DNA of 64,000 nucleotides, from positions 104,743-168,742 of the forward strand of contig CAKSFM010000003.1 of the NCBI GenBank assembly GCA_934454525.1. Direction: 5' to 3'. The DNA is from an uncultured Clostridia bacterium (lineage in GTDB: Bacteria; Bacillota; Clostridia; UMGS1883). Shown one piece after another: positions 8,486 to 16,798 of the stretch. Both the position numbers and the translations under genes were made by a program. Numbering within the stretch: the stretch's first letter is position 1; each line of letters opens with the position of its first letter. Below the pieces are notes generated by a model. The model had not been told where the DNA came from, did not search any database, and saw only the letters and a list, made by a program, of their open reading frames with translations.

Positions 8486-9874
8486 TTAATTCATGAGCGA
8501 ATCTGCTGCACAGTATCGCCCGTAAACATCTGAATAATCCTCTCCGGACGGTTCAAAGCTTTTCACGGTGTCAATCATTTTTTTCGCTTCTTCAACGGAA
8601 CTGAAAACTCCCGTTCCGACGCCTGCCAGAATTGCCGAGCCGAGACACGCCGTTTCCTTGTTTTTAAGAGTGACAAGTCTTTTCCCCGTCATATCGGCTT
8701 TTATCCGACACCACACATCGCTTTTTGCCGCGCCGCCCATGCTGCGGATTTCCTTTGCGTCAACACCCACAAAATCAAGATTCTGCTTCAGCATACACGC
8801 AACGGATTCCATAATGCTGCGCACAAAGTGCGCACGTGTATGTTCCATCGTCAGTCCGCTGAAGCTGCCGCGCGCTTCGGGATTATATTTCGGCATGGTT
8901 GAGCCGCACAAATACGGAAGAAACGTAAGTCCGTTTGCGCCAATCTCAACCGACGCTGCCATTTCGCTCAGTTTTTCATACGAAATACCCTCGCAAAAGT
9001 TATCGCGAAACCACTTAAGCGCCAGTCCTGCCGCCGGACTCCACATCAGAACGCAGTATTTCCCGTCATAATTATAATGGCACGGAACAACGCTTTTCGG
9101 ATTATACGGCGGAATTTCATCAACCGGCGTGAATATTGCCATTGTTGTGCCTGTCATTTCGCTGACAATTCCTTTTTTTATTACGCCTGCCCCGACCGCG
9201 CCTGCCACCTGATCCATTGCACCTGTCACAACCTTGGCTGACTTATAATCGCCGATATATTCTCCGCTTTCGTGAAGCTCCGGGAGCATTGCTTCTTCAA
9301 CACCGATGAAATCAAGCATTTCTTTCCACCATGTGCGTTTCCGTATGTCAAAATATATTGTGGACGACTGAAGCGTCATTTCGCTCACGAATTTTCCCGT
9401 CAATTTATAAAGGATATAGTCCTCGAGCAGAAAAATTCTTTTTGTCCGCACCCAGACATCAGGCTCGTGATTTTTCACCCAAAGCAGCTTGCAGGCAGGC
9501 CACGTTGCGGTGATTTCGCACTGACCCGTAACTTCATACACCTTTTTATTTCCGAAATGATCGGCGATTTGCTTTGCTTCCTCCGCCGCGCGGTTGTCGA
9601 GCCAGACGATTGCCCTGCGCACGGGATTTCCGTTTTCATCAGTCAGGATAAGCGTTTCGCACTGCGTGTCAACTGCGAGCGCGTCGGGAACAATCCCGAG
9701 AGAATCAAGCTCCTTTTGCACTATCTCCCAGTATTTTTCCGCTTCACATTCAACAAATGCGCCATGCGTTTCAAGCTCATATTCTTCGCTGCCTGCTGAA
9801 ATTTCTTCAAGCTTTTCATTAAAAAGCACTGATTTAACCGAAGTTGTTCCGATGTCTATTCCAAGCAGATACAT
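8486..9874 (-). CDS. FGGY-family carbohydrate kinase (xylulokinase-like)
   Basis: The product is a 462-residue two-domain sugar kinase. The N-terminal phosphate loop reads GIDIGTTSVKSVLF, the substrate region VDTQCETLIL, the first FGGY-type motif IVWLDNRAAEEA, and the hinge TGAMDQVAGAVGAG lies near residue 225. SMGGAAKSDVWCRIKADMTG near residue 390 is the C-terminal ATP-binding signature. It phosphorylates a sugar or sugar alcohol with ATP. The closest type by eye is xylulokinase, but the family covers xylulose, ribulose, glycerol, rhamnulose and tetrose kinases. The ribosome site is weak, and the 6-nt gap to yjbQ suggests translational coupling. Confidence 0.85.
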   Translation of the reverse strand: MYLLGIDIGTTSVKSVLFNEKLEEISAGSEEYELETHGAFVECEAEKYWEIVQKELDSLGIVPDALAVDTQCETLILTDENGNPVRRAIVWLDNRAAEEAKQIADHFGNKKVYEVTGQCEITATWPACKLLWVKNHEPDVWVRTKRIFLLEDYILYKLTGKFVSEMTLQSSTIYFDIRKRTWWKEMLDFIGVEEAMLPELHESGEYIGDYKSAKVVTGAMDQVAGAVGAGVIKKGIVSEMTGTTMAIFTPVDEIPPYNPKSVVPCHYNYDGKYCVLMWSPAAGLALKWFRDNFCEGISYEKLSEMAASVEIGANGLTFLPYLCGSTMPKYNPEARGSFSGLTMEHTRAHFVRSIMESVACMLKQNLDFVGVDAKEIRSMGGAAKSDVWCRIKADMTGKRLVTLKNKETACLGSAILAGVGTGVFSSVEEAKKMIDTVKSFEPSGEDYSDVYGRYCAADSLMN

Positions 9875-9880
9875 ACGCGG

Positions 9881-10501
9881 TTATCTCTGCTGCTGAAGTG
9901 TGTAGTGAATATCGTCAGCCTTTTCCTCGTCCGTAAACTTATGCTTTGTATCGATAACTTCGCCGTTATTCCACTTTCTGTCGCCAACGCTCTCCGTTGT
10001 ACCCATAACGGTAACGTTTACCTGTCTGCGGCGGGCGATAACGTGATCCCAGTCGATGAAGTAAACATGCGCAAACTTTCCGCCGTCAAGAACGCCGTCC
10101 TTAATTGTCATGGTTTCGCTTCTTCCGAAGAAGCAGCTGCGGAGATGTCCGTCAGTGTTCATGCTGGAATAATCACCGGGTTCGTCAACAAATCTGCCGT
10201 ACTTTGCATGAATCGGACCGGGATGACGGTACTGATGCTCCTCGGCAAAGTCGGGAATCATTTTGCGCATAATATCAAGCAAATCGTGCTGTAAAAATTC
10301 AAGGTCGAAGGAATCGATATCGTGTGAGCATTCCTGAACCATAACAGAGCAGGTTGTGTGATGCGAAACTATGCTCACTGTTCCGTTTTTAACGCCGGAG
10401 GCTTCAACGATTTCGTTAATTTCCTTTGAAATGTCGTGGAAGGTCGGAATCCAACCTCTTGACTGCAGCTCAATTTCCTTTTGAAATACTTTGTAATCCA
10501 T
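9881..10501 (-). CDS. YjbQ/UPF0047-family protein, extended
   Basis: The 206 residues contain the YjbQ fold: QSRGWIPTFHDISKEI at the start and the conserved His pair in VSHHTTCSVMVQEC. HRHPGPIHAKYG-type histidines appear near residue 110 and a C-terminal TVMGTTESV segment follows. Family members are usually about 135-140 residues; the extra length here lies in the central loop and the tail after residue 180. Isolated YjbQ has weak thiamine-phosphate-synthase activity, but the true role is unsettled. Its place inside a sugar-phosphate operon, between a ceramidase-like gene and an FGGY kinase, argues for a sugar-related role rather than thiamine synthesis. GGAG lies 9 nt before the ATG. Confidence 0.8.
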   Translation of the reverse strand: MDYKVFQKEIELQSRGWIPTFHDISKEINEIVEASGVKNGTVSIVSHHTTCSVMVQECSHDIDSFDLEFLQHDLLDIMRKMIPDFAEEHQYRHPGPIHAKYGRFVDEPGDYSSMNTDGHLRSCFFGRSETMTIKDGVLDGGKFAHVYFIDWDHVIARRRQVNVTVMGTTESVGDRKWNNGEVIDTKHKFTDEEKADDIHYTLQQQR

Positions 10502-10530
10502 TATAAAAACTCCTTTATGTATTAATTAAA

Positions 10531-11877
10531 TTATTTTTGAATATTATTCAGGCTTGCCAGTATGTCTGTGCCCTCCCGAACTATTTTTTCCGCAACACCG
10601 GATTTAAACGGCGAGCTTCTCGCTTCATAGCCGCCCTCGTCGTAGGCTTCTTTTGTCGGGAAGTATTCCTCATACCCGTTTGATATTCCGCACGGAACGA
10701 CCATGTCGTAACCGTCCGCCTTTTTCAGCTCCCTGCCGATATAGTTAAATCCCTCACCGGGAATTGTGATAAGTCCGACGCTGCCCAACTTAACGCCTGT
10801 CATTATCATTTCAAATTCATCGGGAGCATTTTCAAGCTTAACCATGCGAAGCGCCTCCGCAACAACGGTTGTAAGCTCCATTGCTTCAAACGGAATTTCA
10901 CTGTCCTTTCCCGATTCGTGAAGCTCCTTATACTTATGCGCAAGCGGCAGCTCCTCCGGTTTTGCCTTGTTTGCCGGAACGCTTATTTTCTTTTCAATCA
11001 ATTTAATTGAATCAACATCGGTATAATTAACCTTGTCGTATGCCTGAAGCACAGCGCCCGTAACAACATTTGCAATATGGCGCGAGTGCCCGTATCCGCG
11101 CAGCACATCGTCAAAATCGTTTTCAAGGTCATTCAGATCGCCGTTTGCAGCATTTACGTTTACGTGATTTATATCTCCCTGCGCCCCGTTAATAAAGCTG
11201 CATTTTGTATTCGGCAAACATTTTTCAATCATTCTGCGCGTAAGTCCCGGCCAGTCGGCGGATATTTTGCAGCCGCCCACAACATCGGGATGATTTGCAA
11301 AATTTACAATAAGCACACTGTCGCTTTCACGGTCAAACCTTATAAGACTTACGTTTTCATCCGCATTTCCTATCGGCTTTACTATATCCGGATTTCCGAT
11401 ACCGGGATTTGTGCGCACAGAGCCGTCCTTCATGATAAATCTGCGGACAAACGCCACGTTCGGCGCTTTGGCAACATTCCATCCCATTTTTGCGGGTTTA
11501 AGGTCATCAAGCGCCATCCGCGCCGCGTCAGCTGCCTTTTTTCCCAGCAGCTCGCGGTATTGCGCCACCGGTTTATCATTTCCGCAAACTTCGGGACCGG
11601 TATGCGTATGCGTTGATGAAACGATAAGGTTTTCTTCGCATATCCCGGTTGCTTCGGAAATTGCTTTTCGCATGTCAAGCCATATGCTCATCGGGATTCC
11701 GAGATTGTCAACAGAAAGAGAAATTACAGTATCTTTGCCCGAATTTAAAGCAACAGCGTTTATTTCAAGGGTATCAAGTATACCGTCCGCAAACCTATCC
11801 ACAAAATATCCCGAAATAGGTATACCGAGACACGGCGTAACGTCAACTCTTGCGAATCCGACATTAAGATTGTTCAT
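10531..11877 (-). CDS. Neutral/alkaline ceramidase N-terminal-domain-like protein, cytoplasmic
   Basis: This 448-residue protein resembles the N-terminal catalytic domain of neutral ceramidases: a GFARVDVTPCLG start, the zinc motif SSTHTHTGPE (H90, H92), a further zinc-type His in NFANHPDV, and NGAQGDINH near residue 235. In true ceramidases the last region reads GDVSPN and carries the nucleophilic Ser; here it is GDINH, so the Ser is missing. There is no signal peptide and no C-terminal ceramidase domain. It overlaps the SIS gene by 14 nt within the sugar operon, and a second copy lies at 18451. It is probably a metal-dependent hydrolase acting on a sugar derivative; the substrate is unknown. 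Confidence 0.7.
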   Translation of the reverse strand: MNNLNVGFARVDVTPCLGIPISGYFVDRFADGILDTLEINAVALNSGKDTVISLSVDNLGIPMSIWLDMRKAISEATGICEENLIVSSTHTHTGPEVCGNDKPVAQYRELLGKKAADAARMALDDLKPAKMGWNVAKAPNVAFVRRFIMKDGSVRTNPGIGNPDIVKPIGNADENVSLIRFDRESDSVLIVNFANHPDVVGGCKISADWPGLTRRMIEKCLPNTKCSFINGAQGDINHVNVNAANGDLNDLENDFDDVLRGYGHSRHIANVVTGAVLQAYDKVNYTDVDSIKLIEKKISVPANKAKPEELPLAHKYKELHESGKDSEIPFEAMELTTVVAEALRMVKLENAPDEFEMIMTGVKLGSVGLITIPGEGFNYIGRELKKADGYDMVVPCGISNGYEEYFPTKEAYDEGGYEARSSPFKSGVAEKIVREGTDILASLNNIQK

Positions 11878-12487
11878 ATTCTGTCACCCCTGTTTTTTTA
11901 TTTAATCTTTCTCCGACCGCGCCGCCGGGGTGAATCACAGCAAACTGCTCGCTCTTGTACCCCGTTTCTTCAATAAGCGCGGTCTGAAGCAGATGAAAAA
12001 TCACTCCGAGCGAGGTTGTGGAGGTTGTTCCCTGCGCATTATATCTGTCCGTTTCGCGGTTCACATGCTGCTTTAGGACAACATCCGCGCCGCCGGCAAG
12101 CTCCGAATCTGTATTTTCAGTGATTGTTATTATTTTAACGCCTTTCTTTTTGCATATATCCATAATAGGAAGAAGCTCCTTGGTTTTGCCGCCGCGCGAT
12201 GCTAAAACGCAAACATCGCCCTCCTGCAAAAAACCCGTTGCACCGTGCACCGCCTCGGCAGGCGAAATAAACCGCGCCGGGCGCTCAATGCAGCACATAA
12301 GATGCGCAAAATGGCGGCACATTATTCCTGAATGACCGCAGCCGGATGCTCCTATCCGCGGTGCATTTTTCAAAAGATCAACTGCTTTTCCGTATGCGTC
12401 CGCGTCAAAAAAGCTTTCCATTTCACGGATACATTCCGATTCGATTGTAAATACATCCCTCATACGGGATAATGTTTCATTATTCAT
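11864..12487 (-). CDS. SIS-domain sugar-phosphate isomerase-like protein
   Basis: This single SIS domain of 207 residues has the phosphosugar-binding loops GASGCGHSGIMCRHFAHL (about 47-64) and LASRGGKTKEL (about 97-107) and a switch IITITENTDSEL. The last 40 residues contain the HPGGAVGERLNK tail seen in KpsF/GutQ-type isomerases (HPGGxxG). It lacks the CBS domains of KpsF. It probably isomerises a keto/aldo sugar phosphate in the cytoplasm. The 8-nt gap from the TIM-like gene and the 14-nt overlap with the ceramidase-like gene mark one transcript. Confidence 0.8.
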   Translation of the reverse strand: MNNETLSRMRDVFTIESECIREMESFFDADAYGKAVDLLKNAPRIGASGCGHSGIMCRHFAHLMCCIERPARFISPAEAVHGATGFLQEGDVCVLASRGGKTKELLPIMDICKKKGVKIITITENTDSELAGGADVVLKQHVNRETDRYNAQGTTSTTSLGVIFHLLQTALIEETGYKSEQFAVIHPGGAVGERLNKKTGVTEYEQS

Positions 12488-12495
12488 ACAGCACC

Positions 12496-13194
12496 TCAGT
12501 GAAGCTCATCCCATGCCTTGCGCAGATTATATATCATTTCTTCAACCATTTCATAAGGGCGGTCTGATTTCATGATTCCGCTTGTTGTGCCTGTTGCCTG
12601 CGCTCCGAGCTTTATTGTATTATAAACGTCCTGCCCGTTTGATATTCCTGCACCCTGAAGCACCATAATGTCGGGGTTAATTGCTTCAACCGTTTTAATG
12701 GTTTCCGTAACATAGCTGCTGTCACTCGTTGTTCCCGTGCCGATAAGCTCTGTCGGTTCCGCAACGATAATGTTCGGCGCCATTTTCGCAATGTTTTTAA
12801 CATCCTCAACGGTGTCGGCACAAACGATTGTTCCGAGTCCAACCTCATCCGCGCGTTTAATGGTCTGTTCAAGTACATCCGGCGAAAGGGGTTTTTCAGC
12901 ATGGTTCAGCATAACGCCGACAGCGCCTGCCGCCTTAACCGCCTCGGGAAGAACACTGCCGAGACCCCTCCCGGGATAAAGCGGATCCATATGCTGCGCA
13001 AAAACAAAAATTCTTTCGGTGTTGTTCGCAAGCAGCGAAATATCGGTATACTGCGGTGTTACGATAATATCTGCGTCATATTTCATTGCCGTTTTGTCAA
13101 TCACCTTGGCAAGCTTGAGCATTTCCTCTCCGTACATGAAAGCTTTCGGCCCGATTTCAAAAAACGGCGGTTTGATTTTTAATCCTTTATACAT
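12496..13194 (-). CDS. Triosephosphate-isomerase-like protein (short, archaeal-type)
   Basis: The 232 residues form a compact TIM barrel with LKIKPP at the start (active-site Lys region), the catalytic His in VGVMLNHAEKPL (H98), the catalytic Glu in IIVAEPTELIGTG (E146), and the phosphate loop LQGAGISNGQD. It matches the short archaeal-type subfamily, about 20 residues shorter than bacterial housekeeping TpiA. As first gene of a sugar operon it is unlikely to be the glycolytic enzyme. In erythritol pathways such homologues isomerise tetrulose phosphates, so a tetrose- or pentose-phosphate role is possible. GGAG lies 9 nt before the ATG, behind a strong promoter. Confidence 0.8.
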   Translation of the reverse strand: MYKGLKIKPPFFEIGPKAFMYGEEMLKLAKVIDKTAMKYDADIIVTPQYTDISLLANNTERIFVFAQHMDPLYPGRGLGSVLPEAVKAAGAVGVMLNHAEKPLSPDVLEQTIKRADEVGLGTIVCADTVEDVKNIAKMAPNIIVAEPTELIGTGTTSDSSYVTETIKTVEAINPDIMVLQGAGISNGQDVYNTIKLGAQATGTTSGIMKSDRPYEMVEEMIYNLRKAWDELH

Positions 13195-13208
13195 TTCAGC
13201 GCTCCTTT

Positions 13209-13242
13209 TATGTTTCGTTTTGTTTCCTTATATGTTTCGTTT
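13209..13242. promoter_or_regulatory. Probable DeoR operator: two direct 12-bp repeats
   Basis: TATGTTTCGTTT occurs at 13209-13220 and again at 13231-13242, exactly 22 bp apart (two helical turns), with a partial copy (TGTTTCC) between. Both lie just downstream of the operon -10 box, at roughly +7 and +29 of the leftward transcript. Many DeoR-family repressors bind repeated TTCG/TTTCG-containing sites, so binding by the adjacent DeoR protein is the natural reading. Confidence 0.65.
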
Positions 13243-13254
13243 AACTTCCTTTTC

Positions 13255-13283
13255 AATATATCACAACTTATTCACTTTGTCAA
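13255..13283 (-). promoter_or_regulatory. Sigma-A promoter of the sugar operon
   Basis: Read leftward, TTGACA (13283-13278) is followed by 17 nt and TATATT (13260-13255). It is followed at once by the operator repeats and, 61 nt on, the TIM-like start codon. Confidence 0.8.
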
Positions 13284-13299
13284 TATAAATATATCGCAG

Positions 13300-13328
13300 T
13301 TGACATTTTTATATGTTAATGGTATGAT
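13300..13328 (+). promoter_or_regulatory. Sigma-A promoter of the DeoR regulator
   Basis: TTGACA (13300-13305), 17 nt, then TATGAT (13323-13328), 26 nt before the ATG at 13355. It stands back to back with the operon promoter; the -35 boxes are only 16 nt apart, so RNA polymerases could compete. Confidence 0.8.
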
Positions 13329-13354
13329 ACTTACAGATAAAGGAGGGTTTTTGT

Positions 13355-14122
13355 ATGCAGCTGACACTACAGGAGCGCCGCAACAAAATTGTTGAACTGA
13401 TAAATGAAAAAGGCCGCGTGAGCGTAAATGAGCTCAGCGAACTGTTTAATATATCCGTGGTTGCAATCCGAGCCGACCTGTCAGAACTTGAAAAGCAAGG
13501 TCTTTTGGCGCGTGTTCACGGAGGAGCAATCACAAGCTACAAATCGTATTACGATATGAGTCTTATGCAGCGGCTGAACACAAACACAAACGAAAAAAGC
13601 GCCATTGCAAAAAAAATCAGCGAATCGGTCAAGGATTCCGATACGCTGATTATGAATGCCGGCACCACTCCGATTTACGTTATGCGTGCAATCGGAGACA
13701 AAAAGGTAACGATTGTTACAAATTCGATTGCCCTTGCCTTAGAGGGAGCACAGAACCCGAGCTTGAAAATAATTCTGCTCGGGGGCGATGTTGACAGCAA
13801 TTTTCAGTTTACATACGGTGTTACCGCATTAAAAGAGCTTGAACAGTATACCGCCGATATGTTCATTATGTCGGTTGACGGCATTGACCCGAACAAGGGT
13901 ATTTCCACGTTCTATTACCAGGAGGCTGAAATCTGCAAAGCTATGATGCAGCGAAGCAACCGCACAACTGTTGTTGCCGACCACAGCAAAATAGGCAGAA
14001 CAGCATTTGTTAAAATCTCGGATCTTAGCCATATAGATACAATTGTAACGGATTACTGCGCCGACAAAAGCGTTTTCCGAAAGCTCGGGAAAAAAGGCAT
14101 TGAGATGATTGAATCGGTATAA
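13355..14122 (+). CDS. DeoR-family transcriptional regulator
   Basis: This 255-residue DeoR/GlpR-type repressor has the N-terminal winged HTH LQERRNKIVELINEKGRVSV with VNELSELFNIS as recognition region. The family signature near residue 50 is LLARVHGGA, and the C-terminal effector domain binds a sugar phosphate (MNAGTTPIYVMRAI, then VVADHSKIGRTAFVKI). AAAGGAGGG lies 8 nt before the ATG. It diverges from the NagA/kinase/aldolase operon and probably represses it until the pathway's phosphorylated intermediate binds. Its stop codon is only 2 nt from the stop of the next, convergent gene. Confidence 0.92.
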   Translation: MQLTLQERRNKIVELINEKGRVSVNELSELFNISVVAIRADLSELEKQGLLARVHGGAITSYKSYYDMSLMQRLNTNTNEKSAIAKKISESVKDSDTLIMNAGTTPIYVMRAIGDKKVTIVTNSIALALEGAQNPSLKIILLGGDVDSNFQFTYGVTALKELEQYTADMFIMSVDGIDPNKGISTFYYQEAEICKAMMQRSNRTTVVADHSKIGRTAFVKISDLSHIDTIVTDYCADKSVFRKLGKKGIEMIESV

Positions 14123-14124
14123 TC

Positions 14125-14733
14125 TTATATTTCTTCTTCAGAAAAAACAAGCTCGCCGAAATATTCGGGACGGTGAAAATCGGGCTCTTCACATTCCACG
14201 CTGTTCCATGAAATATAGTGCTCATGTTTGGTTAAATCGCCGCATTTATAGAAGTTTGCGCGCTTATGACCCGTCGGCTTAAAATCGGGAAAAAGCAAGC
14301 GCAGCAAGGAAAACGGCAGCTCATAGTATAAATCCCACGATCCGCTTGATTTTTCACATTCTGCGTTAAGCGCACGCGCACCGCCGGGCAGAAGCATCCT
14401 TACAAGATTATTGCGCCCCGTTCCTATTCCGAAATAAAGGCATAGGTTGGGATTCATTTCAATGTTTATGTACCGCGGATCACTGTCCGACGGGCTGAAG
14501 AAAAACTCAAGGCAGCTGTCAAGGCACGGTGCATCCAGTTCGCCGAAGCCCTCGGCGCGTATGTCCTTTTCGTCTGCATGAAGATGAACGTACAGCCTGT
14601 CCTCCCCATATGCTAACTGTGCATAAGCCGTTATATCAATATAATCCGTCCATGCAAGCCGGTCGATAGGCGCTTTTTCAAGCTTATCCCAATCCGGCTT
14701 GCCTTTTGTTTTTAAAACTCTGTATGACCGCAT
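14125..14733 (-). CDS. CBM9-like carbohydrate-binding protein, no signal peptide
   Basis: The 202 residues look like a family-9 carbohydrate-binding/DOMON-type beta sandwich, with an N-terminal TDYIDITAYAQLAYGEDRLY, the LDSCLEFFFSPSDSDPRYIN strand pair, then GSWDLYYELPFSLL and NFYKCGDLTKHEHYISWN. Standalone copies of this domain are common in Clostridia. There is no leader sequence, so it would be cytoplasmic or anchored indirectly. GGAGG lies 8 nt before the ATG. It follows the ABC transporter genes on the same strand, separated by hairpins, so it is probably its own unit. The function beyond sugar binding is unknown. Confidence 0.65.
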   Translation of the reverse strand: MRSYRVLKTKGKPDWDKLEKAPIDRLAWTDYIDITAYAQLAYGEDRLYVHLHADEKDIRAEGFGELDAPCLDSCLEFFFSPSDSDPRYINIEMNPNLCLYFGIGTGRNNLVRMLLPGGARALNAECEKSSGSWDLYYELPFSLLRLLFPDFKPTGHKRANFYKCGDLTKHEHYISWNSVECEEPDFHRPEYFGELVFSEEEI

Positions 14734-14830
14734 AATAAATCCTCCGCTTTTTTATTTAGATTGTATATGCTTTTTCAGCGTTTGTCAATAAAAACCTTTC
14801 TCGCTGTTATTCTGTTTTTTTCAGGATTAT

Positions 14831-14877
14831 ACAAAAGCCATATAAACCCTGCTGTGCATCGGTTTACATGGCTTTGT
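14831..14877. terminator. Terminator after the ABC transporter operon
   Basis: Arms 14831-14848 and 14861-14877 pair over about 17 bp with one bulge and one mismatch. Read leftward the hairpin ends in TTTTGTAT. A second, shorter hairpin (GCCTG/CAGGC, about 14908-14925) directly follows the permease stop codon. Confidence 0.6.
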
Positions 14878-14925
14878 ATCTTTAGCAGCTTTATAAAGGC
14901 TCTTTATGCCTGCTTTAAAACAGGC

Positions 14926-15804
14926 TTATCCCTTCACAGCGCCTATCATAACGCCTTCCGTGAAAAATCTTTGAATAAAAGGATATATAACCAGAATCGG
15001 CACAGTTGCCACAACAATAACAGCATACTGTATCGTTTCGCCTATTGAAGTTGCGTCCTTCATTCCCACGCCTTGCATCATGGTCGCGGTATCGTTCTGA
15101 ATCAGAATCTCGCGCAGTATCAATTGAAGCGGAAATTTGCTTCTTTCGTGCAAAAAAATCATTGCCGAAAACCACGCATTCCACTGTGCAACCGCATAAT
15201 ACAGGACAATAACCATCATAACCGGAACAGAAAGCGGAAGCACGATTTTCAAAAGAACCTGCATTGGGTTTGCACCGTCCAGCTTTGCCGATTCTATCAG
15301 CGGTTCCGGTATCTGAGAAAATGAGGTTCGCATAATAACCATATTATATACATTAATCAGGTACGGGATAATAAGCGACCACAGACTGTTTTCCAGTCCG
15401 ACATTTTTTACCGTCAGATAAAACGGAATCAATCCGCCGCTGAAAAACATTGTAAACAGAACAAATCCCATAAAGACGTTACGCATCGCCACTTCTTTTC
15501 GCGACAGTACAAATGCGCATAAAATTGTCATCGCCATGCTCAGCACAACACTTGTGAATACAACTGCAATTGTGTTTATGTATCCCCGTCCGATCATCGG
15601 ATTTGTAAATACTGCCTTGTATGCATTCAGATTGGCGTTAAGCGGTTTTATCAAAAGCCCCATATGCCCCATCAGCTTACCTGAATCGGAAAGCGAGGCA
15701 AACACAACATACAGCATCGGATATAACATTGTAAGATTCAGAAGCAGCAAAAATATAATATTGAATACCCTGAATGTTTTATATGCAATTCCGTCATTTT
15801 TCAT
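14926..15804 (-). CDS. Carbohydrate ABC transporter permease (YtcP/LplC type)
   Basis: This 292-residue CUT1 inner-membrane permease has six predicted hydrophobic segments. The ABC-ATPase contact loop (EAA motif) is LIESAKLDGANPMQVLLKIV, followed by LPLSVPVMMVIVLYYAV. I start it at the ATG at 15804, because AGGAGGTG lies 9 nt upstream; a longer frame to 15858 overlaps the preceding gene. The family ends in a conserved FTEGVMIGAVKG-type tail, present here. It works with the other permease, the lipoprotein encoded upstream and a shared ATPase of the MsmK type that is not in the window. Confidence 0.92.
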   Translation of the reverse strand: MKNDGIAYKTFRVFNIIFLLLLNLTMLYPMLYVVFASLSDSGKLMGHMGLLIKPLNANLNAYKAVFTNPMIGRGYINTIAVVFTSVVLSMAMTILCAFVLSRKEVAMRNVFMGFVLFTMFFSGGLIPFYLTVKNVGLENSLWSLIIPYLINVYNMVIMRTSFSQIPEPLIESAKLDGANPMQVLLKIVLPLSVPVMMVIVLYYAVAQWNAWFSAMIFLHERSKFPLQLILREILIQNDTATMMQGVGMKDATSIGETIQYAVIVVATVPILVIYPFIQRFFTEGVMIGAVKG

Positions 15805-15817
15805 TTGCCGCCACCTC

Positions 15818-16774
15818 CTACCATAAAGCCGTATCGCTGCATTTTTTCGAAAGTGCATTCGTCAAAAGCAGAAATACCAAATTAATAACAGAGTTAAACA
15901 ATCCTACAGCCGCTGAAAAGCTCCATCCTTTGTCCTCCAACCCGACGCGATAAACATATGTTGAAATAACATCTGCCGTTTTTCTTGTCACAGGACTGTA
16001 AAGCAGGATTATTTTCTCATAGCCGACATTTAAAAGCATACCCATGCGCAGTATTAACAGAATAATGATTGTGGGCAGGATTCCGGGCAAGGTTACATGA
16101 AGCGTTTGCTTCCACCGCCCGGCGCCGTCAATCATTGCAGCCTCGTAAAGCTCCTGATCAATTCCCGCAAGCGCCGCTATATATATAATGGAATTCCATC
16201 CGACCTCCTGCCAAATGTCAGTGATAACATAAACCGGTACAAAACAGCTCGGATCATTTAAAAAACTTTTGCGTGTACCGCCGAAAAAGGCAATCACATC
16301 ATTTATAACGCCCGTATCCAACGTGAACTTTTTAATCATACTGCACACAACTACAAGTGAAATGAAGTGAGGCAGATAGGACGCCGTCTGCATAATGCTT
16401 TTAAATTTCTTGTTCCGCAGCTCATTAATCATAATTGCCAGTACAATCGGTGCAGGGAAATTAAAAATAAGCGAGCTTATGCTGATGTTGAAAGTATTCC
16501 ACAGTATTCTCTTAAAATAATAGTCATTAAAAAATCTGTGAAAATGCTTCATGCCTACCCAAGGACTGTGCAGAAAGCCCAAGGACGGAGTGTAATCCTG
16601 AAATGCCATAAGTGCGCCGTACATGGGGCCGTATGCAAAAATCAAAAAATATATGAAAACCGGAAGAAACATTAAATAATACATATAATTTTTCTTCAGT
16701 TCATCTGCAACCCCGCCCCAAAAGCTCCTGCCGGTTACAACAGTTCGCGCATTTGTTAAATTTTTCTTCGCCAT
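15818..16774 (-). CDS. Carbohydrate ABC transporter permease (LplB/YteP type)
   Basis: This 318-residue CUT1 permease has an N-terminal cytoplasmic stretch followed by MYYLMFLPVFIYFLIFAYGP, the family's first membrane segment. GFLHSPWVGMKHFHRFFNDY is the periplasmic loop, and the EAA loop reads LYEAAMIDGAGRWKQTLHVT. I prefer the ATG at 16774 because GGAG touches the alternative ATG at 16786 directly. It precedes the second permease by 13 nt and follows the solute-binding protein by 24 nt. LplB/YtcP-type systems often import unsaturated or uronate-containing oligosaccharides, which suits the lyases encoded nearby. Confidence 0.92.
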   Translation of the reverse strand: MAKKNLTNARTVVTGRSFWGGVADELKKNYMYYLMFLPVFIYFLIFAYGPMYGALMAFQDYTPSLGFLHSPWVGMKHFHRFFNDYYFKRILWNTFNISISSLIFNFPAPIVLAIMINELRNKKFKSIMQTASYLPHFISLVVVCSMIKKFTLDTGVINDVIAFFGGTRKSFLNDPSCFVPVYVITDIWQEVGWNSIIYIAALAGIDQELYEAAMIDGAGRWKQTLHVTLPGILPTIIILLILRMGMLLNVGYEKIILLYSPVTRKTADVISTYVYRVGLEDKGWSFSAAVGLFNSVINLVFLLLTNALSKKCSDTALW

Positions 16775-16798
16775 GTTAATAATCATCTCCAGATAAGC

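Noticed and set aside
9881..10501. Thiamine biosynthesis role for YjbQ
   Set aside because: No thiamine genes or TPP riboswitch are seen nearby; every neighbour is a sugar gene.
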